Assembly (NCBI GenBank): GCA_964011275.1
Contig: CAXGOB010000004.1
Coordinates: 41,520-105,519, forward strand
DNA length: 64,000 nucleotides
Direction: 5' to 3'
From: UBA7328 sp002471345
Lineage (GTDB): Bacteria > Bacteroidota > Bacteroidia > Chitinophagales > Saprospiraceae
Below the pieces are notes generated by a model. It was not told where the DNA came from. It did no database searches and saw only the letters and a program-made list of their open reading frames with translations. Below are positions 35,760-45,659 of the stretch, in pieces. The number at the start of each line of letters is the position of its first letter. The first letter of the stretch is position 1. A program made the position numbers and the translations under genes.

Positions 35760-36569
35760 TTATTCCTCTATTAGTGATGAATAGAAATTGAGGACTTCAG
35801 CAAGATATTCCTCTCCTTCTATGAATTCTTGTAACGGTGCAGGAGAGGCTGCAATAGCATCTTGCAAAGAATCATTTAACGTGGCTTTTCCTGGCATTAT
35901 TCCGTCTACGTGCTGAAGAGCGCCTTCATTTAACTTAATCTTACCATTTTCGATATAGGCTGCTAAATCCTCTTCTTCGATATCATTGATACAAGCCTTT
36001 TCTATGAAGCTTTTATCAAATGTATGCTCATAAGGAGAATCATAAGGGCTAAAAATCATTTTTGAATTTTCAAAAATTGGGCTGTCCTTGTATATTCTTT
36101 GAAAATATGCCGGCACTAGACTCGACATCCAACCGTGACAATGAATAATATCAGGAGGCCAACCGAATTTTTTCACAGTTTCCATAGCTCCTTTACAGAA
36201 GAAAATCATTCTTTCTGCATTATCATCGAACGGTTTTTCATCCGCATCGTCGAACACCAATTTTCTTTTGAAAAACTCCTCATTATCTAAGAAGTAGACC
36301 TGCATCCGAGATCCAGGTAAAGATGCCACCTTTATAATCAAAGGAAAATCATCGTCATCTACAATTATATTCATTCCAGAAAGTCTAACCACCTCATGAA
36401 GACGATGTCTTCTTTCGTTAATGGTTCCAAACTTTGGCATGAGCACTCTTACTTCATAGCCTTTGTTATAAGTATATGGTGCAAGTGCATGCACCATGTC
36501 AGAAATTTCTGATAAAGTCGTATACGGTTTCATCTCCTGGCTGATGAAAAGCACTCTCTTCTTACTCAT
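35760..36569 (-). CDS. GT5-only glycogen/starch synthase-like protein
   Basis: A 269-residue homologue of the N-terminal, acceptor-binding half of glycogen synthase. Motifs include K-R-V-L-F-I-S-Q-E-M-K-P-Y (where true synthases have a K-x-G-G-L loop, here T-T-L-S-E-I-S-D), V-R-V-L-M-P-K-F-G, I-I-H-C-H-G-W-M-S and a P-Y-E-H-T-F region. The C-terminal ADP-glucose-binding half is absent, so it is unlikely to polymerise glycogen by itself. Such short proteins are regularly encoded next to DUF4270 and glmS in Bacteroidota. The ATG at 36569 is chosen over a TTG four codons upstream. Confidence 0.85.
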   Translation of the reverse strand: MSKKRVLFISQEMKPYTTLSEISDMVHALAPYTYNKGYEVRVLMPKFGTINERRHRLHEVVRLSGMNIIVDDDDFPLIIKVASLPGSRMQVYFLDNEEFFKRKLVFDDADEKPFDDNAERMIFFCKGAMETVKKFGWPPDIIHCHGWMSSLVPAYFQRIYKDSPIFENSKMIFSPYDSPYEHTFDKSFIEKACINDIEEEDLAAYIENGKIKLNEGALQHVDGIMPGKATLNDSLQDAIAASPAPLQEFIEGEEYLAEVLNFYSSLIEE

Positions 36570-36741
36570 AGTTTCATTCAAATATTAATCCCGATGTGAT
36601 AGGAGTAAAAATGATTTCTGTGAAGAAAAATCATTTTTTCAACACGTTTTCTAAAAATGGAGTGCAAAGATACTACCTTTTGATGTAATATGAATCCTGC
36701 TTGTCTACTCTAGTACTTTGAGACCAAGTAAGTTATGAGTT

Positions 36742-38904
36742 TTAATCTTCATCTGTGGATAAGAGGAAATTGATCTGTCTTTTGGCGATATCTACTCCAT
36801 CTAAAACCACTTTTAATTTGTCACCAAATCTATAAATGATTTCACCTTCTGGAGTTTTTAAATGAGCACTACTTGATGTCAATGACTTTAAAATACCAAT
36901 ATCACTAAAAGGAATAAGTCCTTCAGCTTTGGACTCTAATGTTTCTACAAACATTCCCTTTTCTATTACTCCTGAAACTGTGGCTTCAAATCTTTCTCCT
37001 ATACGGTCATGCATATATACAGTTTGCATATATTTTACTGACTCCCTCTCAGCATTTATAGCTTTACGCTCCTGACGTGAAATGTGCTTGCATTGTTGTT
37101 CTAGTGCCGGGCCATTCACACGGTAAGTTTCTTTTAGGTTTTTATCCAATATGCGATGCACTAAAAGATCCGCATATCTCCTTATAGGAGAAGTGAAATG
37201 TGAATAATGAGAAAAACCTAACCCATAATGTCCGATGTTGTCTGAAGAATATTCAGCTTTGGCCATAGTCCTTATTGCCAAGGGCATTAGCATTCTGAGA
37301 TGATCTACATTTTCAATTTTAGTAGAGATATTATTAAATGAGTTTGCTATTTCTTTGGGTGTATTGAGGTTAAACTTTAGACCAAAATCAGCCGCAAGAA
37401 GAGCAAAATCAGCTAGTTTATCCGGATCAGGTTGATCATGAATTCGATATATAAAAGGGATAGTTTTAGTGTTCTTTTCTTTTTTTGATATAAAAGTAGC
37501 CACTTCTTTATTTGCTAAAAGCATTAAATCCTCCACGAGAAGATGGGTATCCTTTCTTTCTTTAACATACACGCCTTCTGGTTTGCCATCTTCATCCAAA
37601 GTAAATCTCAATTCATCAGACTCAAATTTGATAGATCCATTATTGTATCGCTTTTCTCGAAGCATTTTAGATATTTGATCTACTCTTCCAAGTTCATTTA
37701 AATATGGGCCATGCTTAATGTCTAAAATTTCCTGAGCTTCTTCATAAGTGAATCTTTTATCCGAATGAGTCAGTGTACGACCTAGCCATCGATTTAATAC
37801 ATTTCCTCTATTATCAAATTCAAAAATGGCAGAAAAAGTAAATTTATCTTCATTCGGACGCAGAGAACAAAGCTCATTAGACAATCGTTCTGGCAACATA
37901 GGACAAACCCTATCAACCAAATAAACAGATGTCGATCGCGCCAAAGCTTCTTTATCCAATGCAGACCCTTCTTTTACGAAATGTGAAACATCGGCTATAT
38001 GTACTCCTATTTCTTCATTTCCGTTTTCTAATATCCTATATGAAATAGCATCATCAAAGTCCTTAGCATCTGCAGGGTCAATTGTAAAAGTGAGAATTTT
38101 TCTCATGTCCTTACGTATAGCCAAATCCTCTTCTGTGATCTTGTCATGCATTTGCGCCGTTTCATTGAGCACTTCATCAGAGAAGGCAATATCGAATCCT
38201 TCATTAATCAAAATTGTGGTCATCTCGAGATCATGCCCTTTGCCTGATGACAGAATTTTTTCGATTTCTCCTTTTACAATGCCATTTCGACCATAATGAA
38301 CAATCTTTATGATTACCCTATCTCCATTTTGAGCTTCATGACTTCCTACTACCTCAATTTTGATAGAGTTATTACGCACAGTCGCTTCTACGACTCCATA
38401 ACCTCCAATGCGATCATAGACACCTACAAATTTTTTGTGCGCTCTAGTTTTCACTTCTACTACCTTCCCTTCTTGCTTTCTTGCGCCTCTCCTATGGTGT
38501 AACTCTACAATTACTTCATCATCATGCAAGGCAGTTTTAAGATGCTTTTTGGGCACATATATATCTGGAACATCTCTTTCAGAAACAATATAAGCAGAAC
38601 CAGACTTGATCATATCAACACGGCCTGTAATGTATTGCTGTTTGATAAATGAATCATTTCCGTTCTTTGAACTCACTCCTTCAAGAGTATACAGTTCATC
38701 TACGACATGTCTGATTTTTCCGGATTTCTCTAAATATTTTAACACATCTAGAATAGAATCTTTACTGTTTTTAATTCTTAGAGCTTTGGCTATTCTTGTT
38801 GGCTTGAATCTTTTTTTTGGGCTTTTTTTGAAAAGGTTAAGGCTTGCTTTTTCTAATTCTTCTTTGGTTAGTTTTTTTGATTTAAAATTTTTCTTACTCC
38901 TCAT
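36742..38904 (-). CDS. rnr: Ribonuclease R
   Basis: Processive 3'-5' exoribonuclease for structured RNA decay and rRNA quality control. The 720-residue protein begins with a Lys-rich winged-helix region, then cold-shock domains (about 75-230). The RNB catalytic domain carries D-P-A-D-A-K-D-F-D-D-A, with the four-Asp metal site, and the R-R-Y-A-D-L-L-V-H-R motif. The C-terminal S1 domain (E-A-T-V-S-G-V-I-E-K-G-M-F-V) is present. It overlaps the upstream hypothetical gene by 11 bases, so the two are translationally coupled. Confidence 0.97.
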   Translation of the reverse strand: MRSKKNFKSKKLTKEELEKASLNLFKKSPKKRFKPTRIAKALRIKNSKDSILDVLKYLEKSGKIRHVVDELYTLEGVSSKNGNDSFIKQQYITGRVDMIKSGSAYIVSERDVPDIYVPKKHLKTALHDDEVIVELHHRRGARKQEGKVVEVKTRAHKKFVGVYDRIGGYGVVEATVRNNSIKIEVVGSHEAQNGDRVIIKIVHYGRNGIVKGEIEKILSSGKGHDLEMTTILINEGFDIAFSDEVLNETAQMHDKITEEDLAIRKDMRKILTFTIDPADAKDFDDAISYRILENGNEEIGVHIADVSHFVKEGSALDKEALARSTSVYLVDRVCPMLPERLSNELCSLRPNEDKFTFSAIFEFDNRGNVLNRWLGRTLTHSDKRFTYEEAQEILDIKHGPYLNELGRVDQISKMLREKRYNNGSIKFESDELRFTLDEDGKPEGVYVKERKDTHLLVEDLMLLANKEVATFISKKEKNTKTIPFIYRIHDQPDPDKLADFALLAADFGLKFNLNTPKEIANSFNNISTKIENVDHLRMLMPLAIRTMAKAEYSSDNIGHYGLGFSHYSHFTSPIRRYADLLVHRILDKNLKETYRVNGPALEQQCKHISRQERKAINAERESVKYMQTVYMHDRIGERFEATVSGVIEKGMFVETLESKAEGLIPFSDIGILKSLTSSSAHLKTPEGEIIYRFGDKLKVVLDGVDIAKRQINFLLSTDED

Positions 38905-39406
38905 TTATGGGATTGTTTGATAAAATAATTTTGCCATCAGGTGCGATGTCATAGGCGATGGTTTGACTGTTAAGTGGGTTGTAGTGTGAGCGATCACCAT
39001 CGTCGCTTCCTATCACGACTTGGATATGATTATCTTCATCTATATAAGCCACATAGGTGACCATTTCTTTATCTTTTAAAAATGTACCCGCAATAGATTT
39101 ATGATCTATTATTTTTCCATTTTCTGAAAATATCAAAAGGTGATATTCATTTTTTAGTAATCCTGCTTTATAGTAAATCACTGGCACGAAGGAGTTTTCC
39201 TTTTTCAATCTGAAGCAAGGGATATACTCCGTATATTCATCCAGTTCCGTTTCATTATGCAAAGGCAGCAATACTTCAGTTATTATACTTTGTGATAGAG
39301 GTTTGTTTTCTCTACTGTATAAAATAACTTCTTCTGCTGATAAAATTATGGGTGGTGCTACTTCTGGAAAGAATTCAAGAAAGGCTTCAAATTCCACTTT
39401 TGTCAT
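38894..39406 (-). CDS. Conserved-looking hypothetical protein upstream of rnr
   Basis: I do not recognise this 170-residue protein. It is acidic and has no signal peptide or membrane segment. The N-terminal F-L-E-F-F-P-E-V-A-P-P-I-I-L is hydrophobic and Pro-rich. The rest alternates beta-like strands (V-P-V-I-Y-Y-K-A-G, Y-H-L-L-I-F-S, T-Y-V-A-Y-I-D). The P-P-I-I-L-S region and D-I-A-P-D-G-K end suggest a compact cytoplasmic domain. The 11-base overlap with rnr argues for a coupled function, possibly in RNA metabolism; that is inference. Confidence 0.6.
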   Translation of the reverse strand: MTKVEFEAFLEFFPEVAPPIILSAEEVILYSRENKPLSQSIITEVLLPLHNETELDEYTEYIPCFRLKKENSFVPVIYYKAGLLKNEYHLLIFSENGKIIDHKSIAGTFLKDKEMVTYVAYIDEDNHIQVVIGSDDGDRSHYNPLNSQTIAYDIAPDGKIILSNNPINEE

Positions 39407-39529
39407 TCTACGCTTTTATCTCTGTGATGCATGACATCACCTAAAATACAGTTGCAAAGGTGCTATATTTTTTGTTTAGATGAATTAAATATCAAAATGT
39501 ATGTTTGTTCCACACATATAATATACCAA

Positions 39530-39757
39530 GTGGAGAATAAAAAAATCACTTTTCAATTGCGTCCTCAAGATGAATTCATTGAATTAATGAAGCTCCTACA
39601 GCTGAAAGACATAGCACAATCAGGAGGACATGCAAAAGTTATTATCCAAAATGGAGAGGTAAAGGTGAACAATCAAGTAGAATTAAGAAAGAGAAAAAAA
39701 GTAAAAGCAGGAGAAATAGTTTGTTTTAATAACACCGAAATAGCAGTGATTAAATAG
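39530..39757 (+). CDS. S4-domain RNA-binding protein (YaaA/RlbA-like)
   Basis: A small S4-fold protein of 75 residues: F-I-E-L-M-K-L-L-Q-L-K-D-I-A-Q-S-G-G-H-A-K-V-I-I, then G-E-V-K-V-N-N-Q-V-E-L-R-K-R-K-K-V-K-A-G-E. This is the S4 RNA-binding loop of the stand-alone YaaA/RlbA group, thought to act on rRNA or ribosome assembly. The frame is open from 39431 with an ATG at 39497, but the GTG at 39530 gives the usual family length and N-terminus (M-E-N-K-K-I-T-F). The start is therefore a judgement. Divergent from the hypothetical/rnr pair. Confidence 0.82.
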   Translation: MENKKITFQLRPQDEFIELMKLLQLKDIAQSGGHAKVIIQNGEVKVNNQVELRKRKKVKAGEIVCFNNTEIAVIK

Positions 39758-39942
39758 TCACATTTGTAATTGAAAACAAATTAGTTATCAGATTCTAAAG
39801 GCATTTGTAAATGACCCTAATGGGACAAGAAAGAGTATCCTTTTAGCCTTAAATTAAAACCATTCTAAATAATTTAAGCGATAGTGTAGAATTTCACAGC
39901 CATTGATTATCTGTATTTTTACGCTCAGAAAACAGAAAAACC

Positions 39943-40626
39943 ATGTCTTGGCTTATTACCTTCTTTAGATCAAGTATTGGGCGAAAGCTTATAATGTCGC
40001 TCACAGGTATCTTCCTCATTACATTTCTTATAGTACATCTTATTGGCAATTTACAATTGCTTTATAATGATGGTGGCGAAGCATTTAATACTTATGCATA
40101 TTTTATGACCAATAATCCATTGATAAAAACAATATCATATGGATTATACTTTTTTATTGTAGTTCATGCCATTCAAGGCATCTTATTAGCCATTTATAAC
40201 AGAAAAGCCAAAGGATCCAAATACGCTGTGAACACACATGAGAATGCATCATGGGCCTCTAAGAATATGGCCCTATTAGGAATTTTGGTTTTTGCTTTTT
40301 TAATGTTGCACATGGGAGACTTTTGGTGGAAAATGAAGCAAAATCAATTGGACATGGTTACCTATGCTAGTTTTGACGCACCAGTAAAAGATTTGTTTAC
40401 AAGAGTTTCTATAGCATTTCAAGAGCTTTGGATCGTAGTTACTTACATCATTGGTTTATTGGCTCTTATGTTTCACCTTTTGCATGGCTTTGATTCAGCA
40501 TTCCAAACCTTAGGGATAAGACATAAAAAATATACTCCACTGATTTCATTAGTGGGAAAAGCATATTCATTTCTTGTACCTATTGGATTTGCTATAATTC
40601 CATTGTACATCTATTTCGGTAAGTAA
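39943..40626 (+). CDS. sdhC: Succinate dehydrogenase cytochrome b subunit
   Basis: Membrane anchor of complex II or fumarate reductase. It holds haem b and the (mena)quinone site. The 227 residues make five transmembrane helices, the single-polypeptide anchor seen in Bacteroidota type B enzymes. It has the signature L-I-M-S-L-T-G-I-F-L near residue 16, followed by V-H-L-I-G-N-L-Q. Further membrane His residues in V-V-H-A-I-Q-G, L-H-M-G-D and F-H-L-L-H-G are candidate haem ligands. First gene of sdhCAB, ATG at 39943; sdhA begins 16 bases after its stop. Confidence 0.95.
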   Translation: MSWLITFFRSSIGRKLIMSLTGIFLITFLIVHLIGNLQLLYNDGGEAFNTYAYFMTNNPLIKTISYGLYFFIVVHAIQGILLAIYNRKAKGSKYAVNTHENASWASKNMALLGILVFAFLMLHMGDFWWKMKQNQLDMVTYASFDAPVKDLFTRVSIAFQELWIVVTYIIGLLALMFHLLHGFDSAFQTLGIRHKKYTPLISLVGKAYSFLVPIGFAIIPLYIYFGK

Positions 40627-40642
40627 TCTATAATCATCAGTT

Positions 40643-42637
40643 ATGAAGTTAGATAGCAAAGTTCCTGAAGGCGCATTAGCCGAAAAATGGACCAAGTATA
40701 AATCATCAATGCCTTTAGTAGCTCCTAATAATAAAAGGAGACTCGAAGTGATTGTAGTGGGAACAGGGTTAGCTGGTGCTTCTGCAGCAGCAACAATGGG
40801 AGAATTAGGATATAATGTGAAGTGTTTCACTTTTCATGACAGCCCACGTAGGGCTCATAGTATTGCTGCCCAGGGAGGAATCAATGCTGCTAAAAACTAT
40901 CAGAATGATGGAGACAGTGTCTTCAGATTGTTTTATGATACAATTAAAGGTGGTGATTACAGATCTAGAGAGGCCAACGTCCATAGACTAGCAGAAGTGA
41001 GTACTGATATCATTGATCAGTGTACTGCCCAAGGTGTTCCCTTTGCTAGAGAATATGGAGGCCTTCTAGCGAATAGGTCCTTTGGTGGAGTACAAGTGTC
41101 TCGTACCTTTTATGCAAGGGGTCAGACCGGGCAACAATTGCTCATAGGTGCATATCAAGCACTAAGTCGCCAAATAGCGAAGGGATCTGTAGACATGTAC
41201 AATAGACATGAGATGCTCGACTTAGTAAAAGTGGATGGCAAGGCCCGGGGAATTATAACAAGAAATTTAGTGACAGGAGAATTAGAAAGATTCTCCGCTC
41301 ACGCTGTGGTATTAGCAACAGGAGGATATGGAAATGTATATTACCTCTCTACCAATGCCATGAATTCAAATGTTTCAGCCGGATGGAGAGCAGTAAGAAG
41401 AGGAGCTTTAATGGCCAACCCTTGTTATAATCAAATCCATCCTACTTGTATACCTGTATCAGGTGACTACCAATCTAAGCTAACTTTAATGTCTGAGTCT
41501 CTTAGAAATGACGGACGCATCTGGGTCCCAAAAAGCAAAGAAGATGCACAAGCCATAAAAGAAGGAAGAAAAACAGCTTTGGATATTGTAGAGGAGGATA
41601 GAGACTACTACTTAGAAAGAAGGTATCCCGCATTTGGCAATTTAGTGCCAAGAGATGTAGCATCAAGAGCAGCAAAAGTAGCATGTGATGAAGGAAATGG
41701 AGTAGCTCCTACAGGATTGGGGGTGTTCTTAGATTTTTCATCGGCAATACAACGATACGGCCTTCAGGAGGCAAATAGTCGAGGCCTAAGCACAGATGAC
41801 ACCAATGTGACTAAGCTTGGAAAAGAGATTATTAAGAATAAATATGGTAACCTCTTCCAGATGTATGAAAAGATATCCGGAGAAAATCCGTATGAAAGGC
41901 CAATGAAAATATATCCAGCAATCCATTATACAATGGGCGGTATTTGGGTAGACTATAATTTGGAGACAAATGTGCCAGGACTATTTGCCATTGGCGAGGC
42001 TAATTTCTCAGATCATGGTGCTAATAGATTAGGAGCATCAGCATTGATGCAGGGCTTAGCTGATGGTTACTTTGTGCTACCTTATACTATAGGAAACTTC
42101 CTTTCTACACAGATTAGAACTGACAAAATAGCAAATGACACACCTGAGTTTATTCAAGCTGAAAAGGATGTGAAAGAAAGATTGCAGGGCTTAATAGATA
42201 TCAATGGAAATCAGTCTGTAGAAAGCTTTCATAAAAAATTAGGAAAGATCATTTGGGAAAATGGTGGCATGTCTCGAAATGAAACTGGCCTGAAAAAAGG
42301 TATAGCAGAAGTGAGAGCCTTGAGAGATGAGTTTTATAAGGATGTATACGTCCCTGGAACCATAAGTGAATTTAATCCTGAACTTGAAAAAGCCGCCAGA
42401 GTTGCTGATTTTATGGAACTAGGAGAGACTCTTTTGTTCGATGCTTTAAACAGAAATGAATCTTGTGGTGGGCACTTCAGAGAAGAATCTGTGAGTGACG
42501 AAGGAGAAGCAAAAAGAGACGATAACAATTATACTTATGTCGCGGCTTGGGAGTGGAATGATGGTCAAGACCCAAAGGTTCACAAAGAAAAATTGAAATT
42601 TGATAATGTAGAGCTCAAAACTAGAAGCTATAAATAA
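40643..42637 (+). CDS. sdhA: Succinate dehydrogenase/fumarate reductase flavoprotein subunit
   Basis: Catalytic subunit that oxidises succinate to fumarate at a covalently bound FAD. The 664-residue protein has the dinucleotide loop V-G-T-G-L-A-G-A-S-A-A and the flavinylation-site region H-S-I-A-A-Q-G-G-I-N-A-A-K-N. The active-site stretch H-Y-T-M-G-G-I-W-V-D-Y and the S-D-H-G-A-N-R-L-G-A-S-A-L motif are present. Its length and the V-A-A-W-E-W C-terminal region fit the epsilon/Bacteroidota-type enzyme paired with a one-chain SdhC. Middle gene of the operon. Confidence 0.97.
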   Translation: MKLDSKVPEGALAEKWTKYKSSMPLVAPNNKRRLEVIVVGTGLAGASAAATMGELGYNVKCFTFHDSPRRAHSIAAQGGINAAKNYQNDGDSVFRLFYDTIKGGDYRSREANVHRLAEVSTDIIDQCTAQGVPFAREYGGLLANRSFGGVQVSRTFYARGQTGQQLLIGAYQALSRQIAKGSVDMYNRHEMLDLVKVDGKARGIITRNLVTGELERFSAHAVVLATGGYGNVYYLSTNAMNSNVSAGWRAVRRGALMANPCYNQIHPTCIPVSGDYQSKLTLMSESLRNDGRIWVPKSKEDAQAIKEGRKTALDIVEEDRDYYLERRYPAFGNLVPRDVASRAAKVACDEGNGVAPTGLGVFLDFSSAIQRYGLQEANSRGLSTDDTNVTKLGKEIIKNKYGNLFQMYEKISGENPYERPMKIYPAIHYTMGGIWVDYNLETNVPGLFAIGEANFSDHGANRLGASALMQGLADGYFVLPYTIGNFLSTQIRTDKIANDTPEFIQAEKDVKERLQGLIDINGNQSVESFHKKLGKIIWENGGMSRNETGLKKGIAEVRALRDEFYKDVYVPGTISEFNPELEKAARVADFMELGETLLFDALNRNESCGGHFREESVSDEGEAKRDDNNYTYVAAWEWNDGQDPKVHKEKLKFDNVELKTRSYK

Positions 42638-42671
42638 TACGATGGGTTTAGACCCATGAAAATATAGAGAT

Positions 42672-43418
42672 ATGAAGCTGAATCTAAAAATATGGAGACA
42701 ATCAGGGCCTAATGACAAAGGATACTTTGATATGCATAGTGTAGAGGCTAATGAACATATGTCATTCCTTGAGATGCTAGATGTACTCAACGAGCAATTG
42801 ATCAGTGAGAAAAAAGATCCTATAGCTTTTGCTCACGATTGTCGTGAAGGGATCTGTGGGACTTGCAATCTTGTTATAGATGGAAGGCCACATGGCCCTC
42901 AAAAAGGCACCACTACATGTCAGCTTCATATGAGACAATATAAGGATGACGATACTATTGTAATTGAGCCCTTTAGAGCTACGGCATTTCCTATCATTAA
43001 AGATTTAGTTGTAGATCGTTCTTCACTAGATGGTGTAATTCAAGCAGGAGGTTATATTTCCGTGAATACTGGCCAAGCAGTAGATGCTAATGCCATCCCT
43101 GTTGAGCAAGAAGTCGCTGCAGATGCATTTGATTCTGCTACATGCATTGGATGTGGAGCATGCATTGCTGCATGTCCTAATGGGTCCGCCATGCTTTTCA
43201 CTTCAGCAAAAGTGAGTCATTTGGGGAAACTGCCTCAAGGCAAAGTAGAACACAAAAAAAGAGTTCAAAACATGGTGGCTCAAATGGATAAAGAAGGATT
43301 TGGATTGTGTTCTAACGTTGGTGCTTGTGAAGCTGAATGCCCAAAAGAAATTTCCTTGGACAACATCGCATTTATGAATCGTGCATTTATTGGCTCAGTA
43401 TTGACTACAGAAGATTAA
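42672..43418 (+). CDS. sdhB: Succinate dehydrogenase/fumarate reductase iron-sulfur subunit
   Basis: Electron-transfer subunit of complex II. The 2Fe-2S cysteines are in C-R-E-G-I-C-G-T-C-N with a later T-C-Q-L-H. The second half has C-I-G-C-G-A-C-I-A-A-C-P and a late G-L-C-S-N-V-G-A-C-E-A-E-C-P for the 4Fe-4S and 3Fe-4S clusters. Length is 248 residues. It ends the sdhCAB operon (34 bases after sdhA) and is followed by a 253-base gap before the next gene. Confidence 0.97.
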   Translation: MKLNLKIWRQSGPNDKGYFDMHSVEANEHMSFLEMLDVLNEQLISEKKDPIAFAHDCREGICGTCNLVIDGRPHGPQKGTTTCQLHMRQYKDDDTIVIEPFRATAFPIIKDLVVDRSSLDGVIQAGGYISVNTGQAVDANAIPVEQEVAADAFDSATCIGCGACIAACPNGSAMLFTSAKVSHLGKLPQGKVEHKKRVQNMVAQMDKEGFGLCSNVGACEAECPKEISLDNIAFMNRAFIGSVLTTED

Positions 43419-43671
43419 AAACCAATTGATGGAAGGCCGCTCGAGTATATAAGGGGTCATTTATACTCTATCGACAGTTTATCTCAAAACACATTTTCTC
43501 TCCTACATCTTTTTCGGATCAAATATGGATTAAGAATGATTGGCCTAAAGAGCTGATCGAATTATAGCAAACTATAATACAATCATACATCAATGTATTT
43601 GAACTGATTTACCCTGAAGAGTAAGAAATTTATAAAAAGAGATTTACTTTTAAGCCTCAACTATATATATC

Positions 43672-44823
43672 ATGGCAAGAAAAATAAGAATGGGTATGGT
43701 CGGCGGAGGCCGAGGGGCATTTATTGGAGGAGTTCATAGAATGGCTGCATCATTAGATGGAGAAATAGAATTGGTTTGTGGTGCATTTAGTAGTGATGCA
43801 GAACGCTCTAGATTGTCTGGAGAAGACTTTTATCTTTCACCAGATCGAGTGTATGGCAGCTATGGCGAGATGATCCAAAAAGAAAAAGAACTTCCAGAGG
43901 GAGAAAGAATGGACTTCGTTTCCATTGTCACTCCTAATCATGTCCACTTTGGACCTACAAAAATGGCTCTAGAAAATGGTTTTCACGTCGTTTGTGATAA
44001 ACCTCTTTCATTTGACATGGAAGAAGCCAATGAGCTTGAAAAAGTCGTGAAGGAAACAGGTCAAATTTTTGCTTTGACCCATAATTACACTGGTTATCCT
44101 ATGGTGAAGCAGGCACGCCATATGATCAATAATGGCGATCTCGGCACAATAAGGAAAGTAGTTGTAGAGTACCCTCAAGGGTGGCTTATGGATTTTATTG
44201 AGTCTTCTGATCAAAAACAAGCAGCATGGCGAACAGATCCTAAAAGATCTGGTATTGCTGGTGCTATGGGAGATATAGGCACTCATGCAGAAAATCTGGC
44301 AGAGTATATTACTGGACTTAAGATCACAGAATTATGTGCTGACATAAGCACATTAGTAGAAGGAAGGTTACTTGACGATGATGGCAATGTTTTATTAAGG
44401 TTTGATAATGGGGCTCGTGGCATCCTTCATGCTTCACAAATAGCTGCCGGGGAAGAGAATTCATTAAACATCCGTGTCTATGGTAGCAAAGCTGGCCTGG
44501 AATGGCATCAAATGCAGCCTAATACACTGGAAGTAAAATATCAAAACAGCCCAAAACAAATTTATAGAACTGGTGTAGGTGAATTATGTGCTTCTGCCCA
44601 AGCACATACAAGAATTCCTGCAGGACATCCTGAGGGATATTTAGAAGCTTTCGCTAATATTTACAGAAACTTTGCTAAATGCGTACGGGCAAGGATAGAA
44701 GGAGTGAATGTAGATCCAATATATGATGACTTTCCTACAGTGGAGGATGGAGTAAGGGGAATGAATTTTATCTATAAAGTAATTGAGTCTGGTAAGAGTG
44801 ATCAAAAATGGGTGAAAGTTTAG
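43672..44823 (+). CDS. Gfo/Idh/MocA-family oxidoreductase
   Basis: NAD(P)-dependent dehydrogenase acting on a sugar or inositol-like substrate. The 383-residue protein has the N-terminal Rossmann loop G-M-V-G-G-G-R-G-A-F-I, then V-S-I-V-T-P-N-H-V-H-F and the catalytic-lysine E-K-P-like motif, here V-C-D-K-P-L-S. A H-N-Y-T-G-Y region and a G-D-I-G-T-H-A-E-N-L motif (His-containing active site) follow. The substrate is unknown. It is three bases from the AlkC-like gene, so the two share a transcript, although no functional link is obvious. Confidence 0.9.
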   Translation: MARKIRMGMVGGGRGAFIGGVHRMAASLDGEIELVCGAFSSDAERSRLSGEDFYLSPDRVYGSYGEMIQKEKELPEGERMDFVSIVTPNHVHFGPTKMALENGFHVVCDKPLSFDMEEANELEKVVKETGQIFALTHNYTGYPMVKQARHMINNGDLGTIRKVVVEYPQGWLMDFIESSDQKQAAWRTDPKRSGIAGAMGDIGTHAENLAEYITGLKITELCADISTLVEGRLLDDDGNVLLRFDNGARGILHASQIAAGEENSLNIRVYGSKAGLEWHQMQPNTLEVKYQNSPKQIYRTGVGELCASAQAHTRIPAGHPEGYLEAFANIYRNFAKCVRARIEGVNVDPIYDDFPTVEDGVRGMNFIYKVIESGKSDQKWVKV

Positions 44824-44826
44824 CCC

Positions 44827-45615
44827 ATGGCTTTTACCCCTCTTAAGTATAAGTTTGACAAAGAACTTTTAGAATTATTATCTGATAAAATCACTTCTGA
44901 AGGAGCTTCATTTGATCGGGAAAGATTTAGGAAAGCGACCCAACCTCTTTTGGACCCGCTAGAACTCAAAGACAGAGTAAATGTCATTGCTGATCAACTT
45001 AATTTTTTTCTTCCTGGTGATTACAAGTCAAAACTGAATCTGCTTGTACAGATTTTAGGCCCAACAAATGAAGGTTCATATGGTACTTTTAATGATTTCT
45101 TTTGGACATGGCCTATTGGATCATTTATTGAAAGAAACGGGCTTGGAGAAGAAGGGCTGTCTCTCAATGCAATCAAAGAATTAACACAACGTGGCACAGG
45201 AGAATTTGCCATTAGGCCCTTTATAAGACAAAATCCTGAACACTTGATAAGGGTTATGGCAGCATGGTCAAATGATCAAAATTTTCATGTGCGAAGATTA
45301 GCATCTGAAGGGCTAAGGCCAAACTTGCCATGGGCAAGCAAATTGAAATTGTTCATTGACGACCCAAGTCCTATATTCAAAATATTAGAAAACCTAAAAG
45401 ATGATCCTGAAAAGTATGTCCAAACTTCTGTGGCGAATCATATAAATGACTATTTCAAAGTAAACAATGAAGCGGCTGTAGCTTTAATAGAAAAATGGTC
45501 TGTTAAGCCACAAAAGGACACAAGGTGGATTGTTAAACATGCAATAAGAAACTATAGAAAAAAGGGTGAAACATGGGCTATAGAGTTGACCGAAAAGATG
45601 AATAGTCTGAACTAG
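44827..45615 (+). CDS. AlkC-like DNA alkylation repair protein (HEAT-repeat)
   Basis: Probable member of the AlkC-type 3-methyladenine DNA glycosylases (COG4335), which are built from HEAT-like repeats. The 262 residues are all-helical. The key block H-V-R-R-L-A-S-E-G-L-R-P-N-L-P-W-A lies near residue 155, followed by Y-V-Q-T-S-V-A-N-H-I-N-D and a D-T-R-W-I-V-K-H-A-I-R-N-Y-R-K-K repeat, as in the family. Catalytic residues cannot be confirmed by eye. It would excise alkylated purines from DNA. Confidence 0.8.
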   Translation: MAFTPLKYKFDKELLELLSDKITSEGASFDRERFRKATQPLLDPLELKDRVNVIADQLNFFLPGDYKSKLNLLVQILGPTNEGSYGTFNDFFWTWPIGSFIERNGLGEEGLSLNAIKELTQRGTGEFAIRPFIRQNPEHLIRVMAAWSNDQNFHVRRLASEGLRPNLPWASKLKLFIDDPSPIFKILENLKDDPEKYVQTSVANHINDYFKVNNEAAVALIEKWSVKPQKDTRWIVKHAIRNYRKKGETWAIELTEKMNSLN

Positions 45616-45659
45616 AATTATTTTCTATTATCAGGTTAAATTTGCATGCTTTGTAAAAT

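Noticed and set aside
43430..43624. Open frame upstream of the Gfo/Idh gene, interrupted by one TAG, resembling a decayed gene
   Set aside because: About 45 plus 18 codons open in AT-rich DNA is within chance, no start codon is present, and I recognise no family motif.
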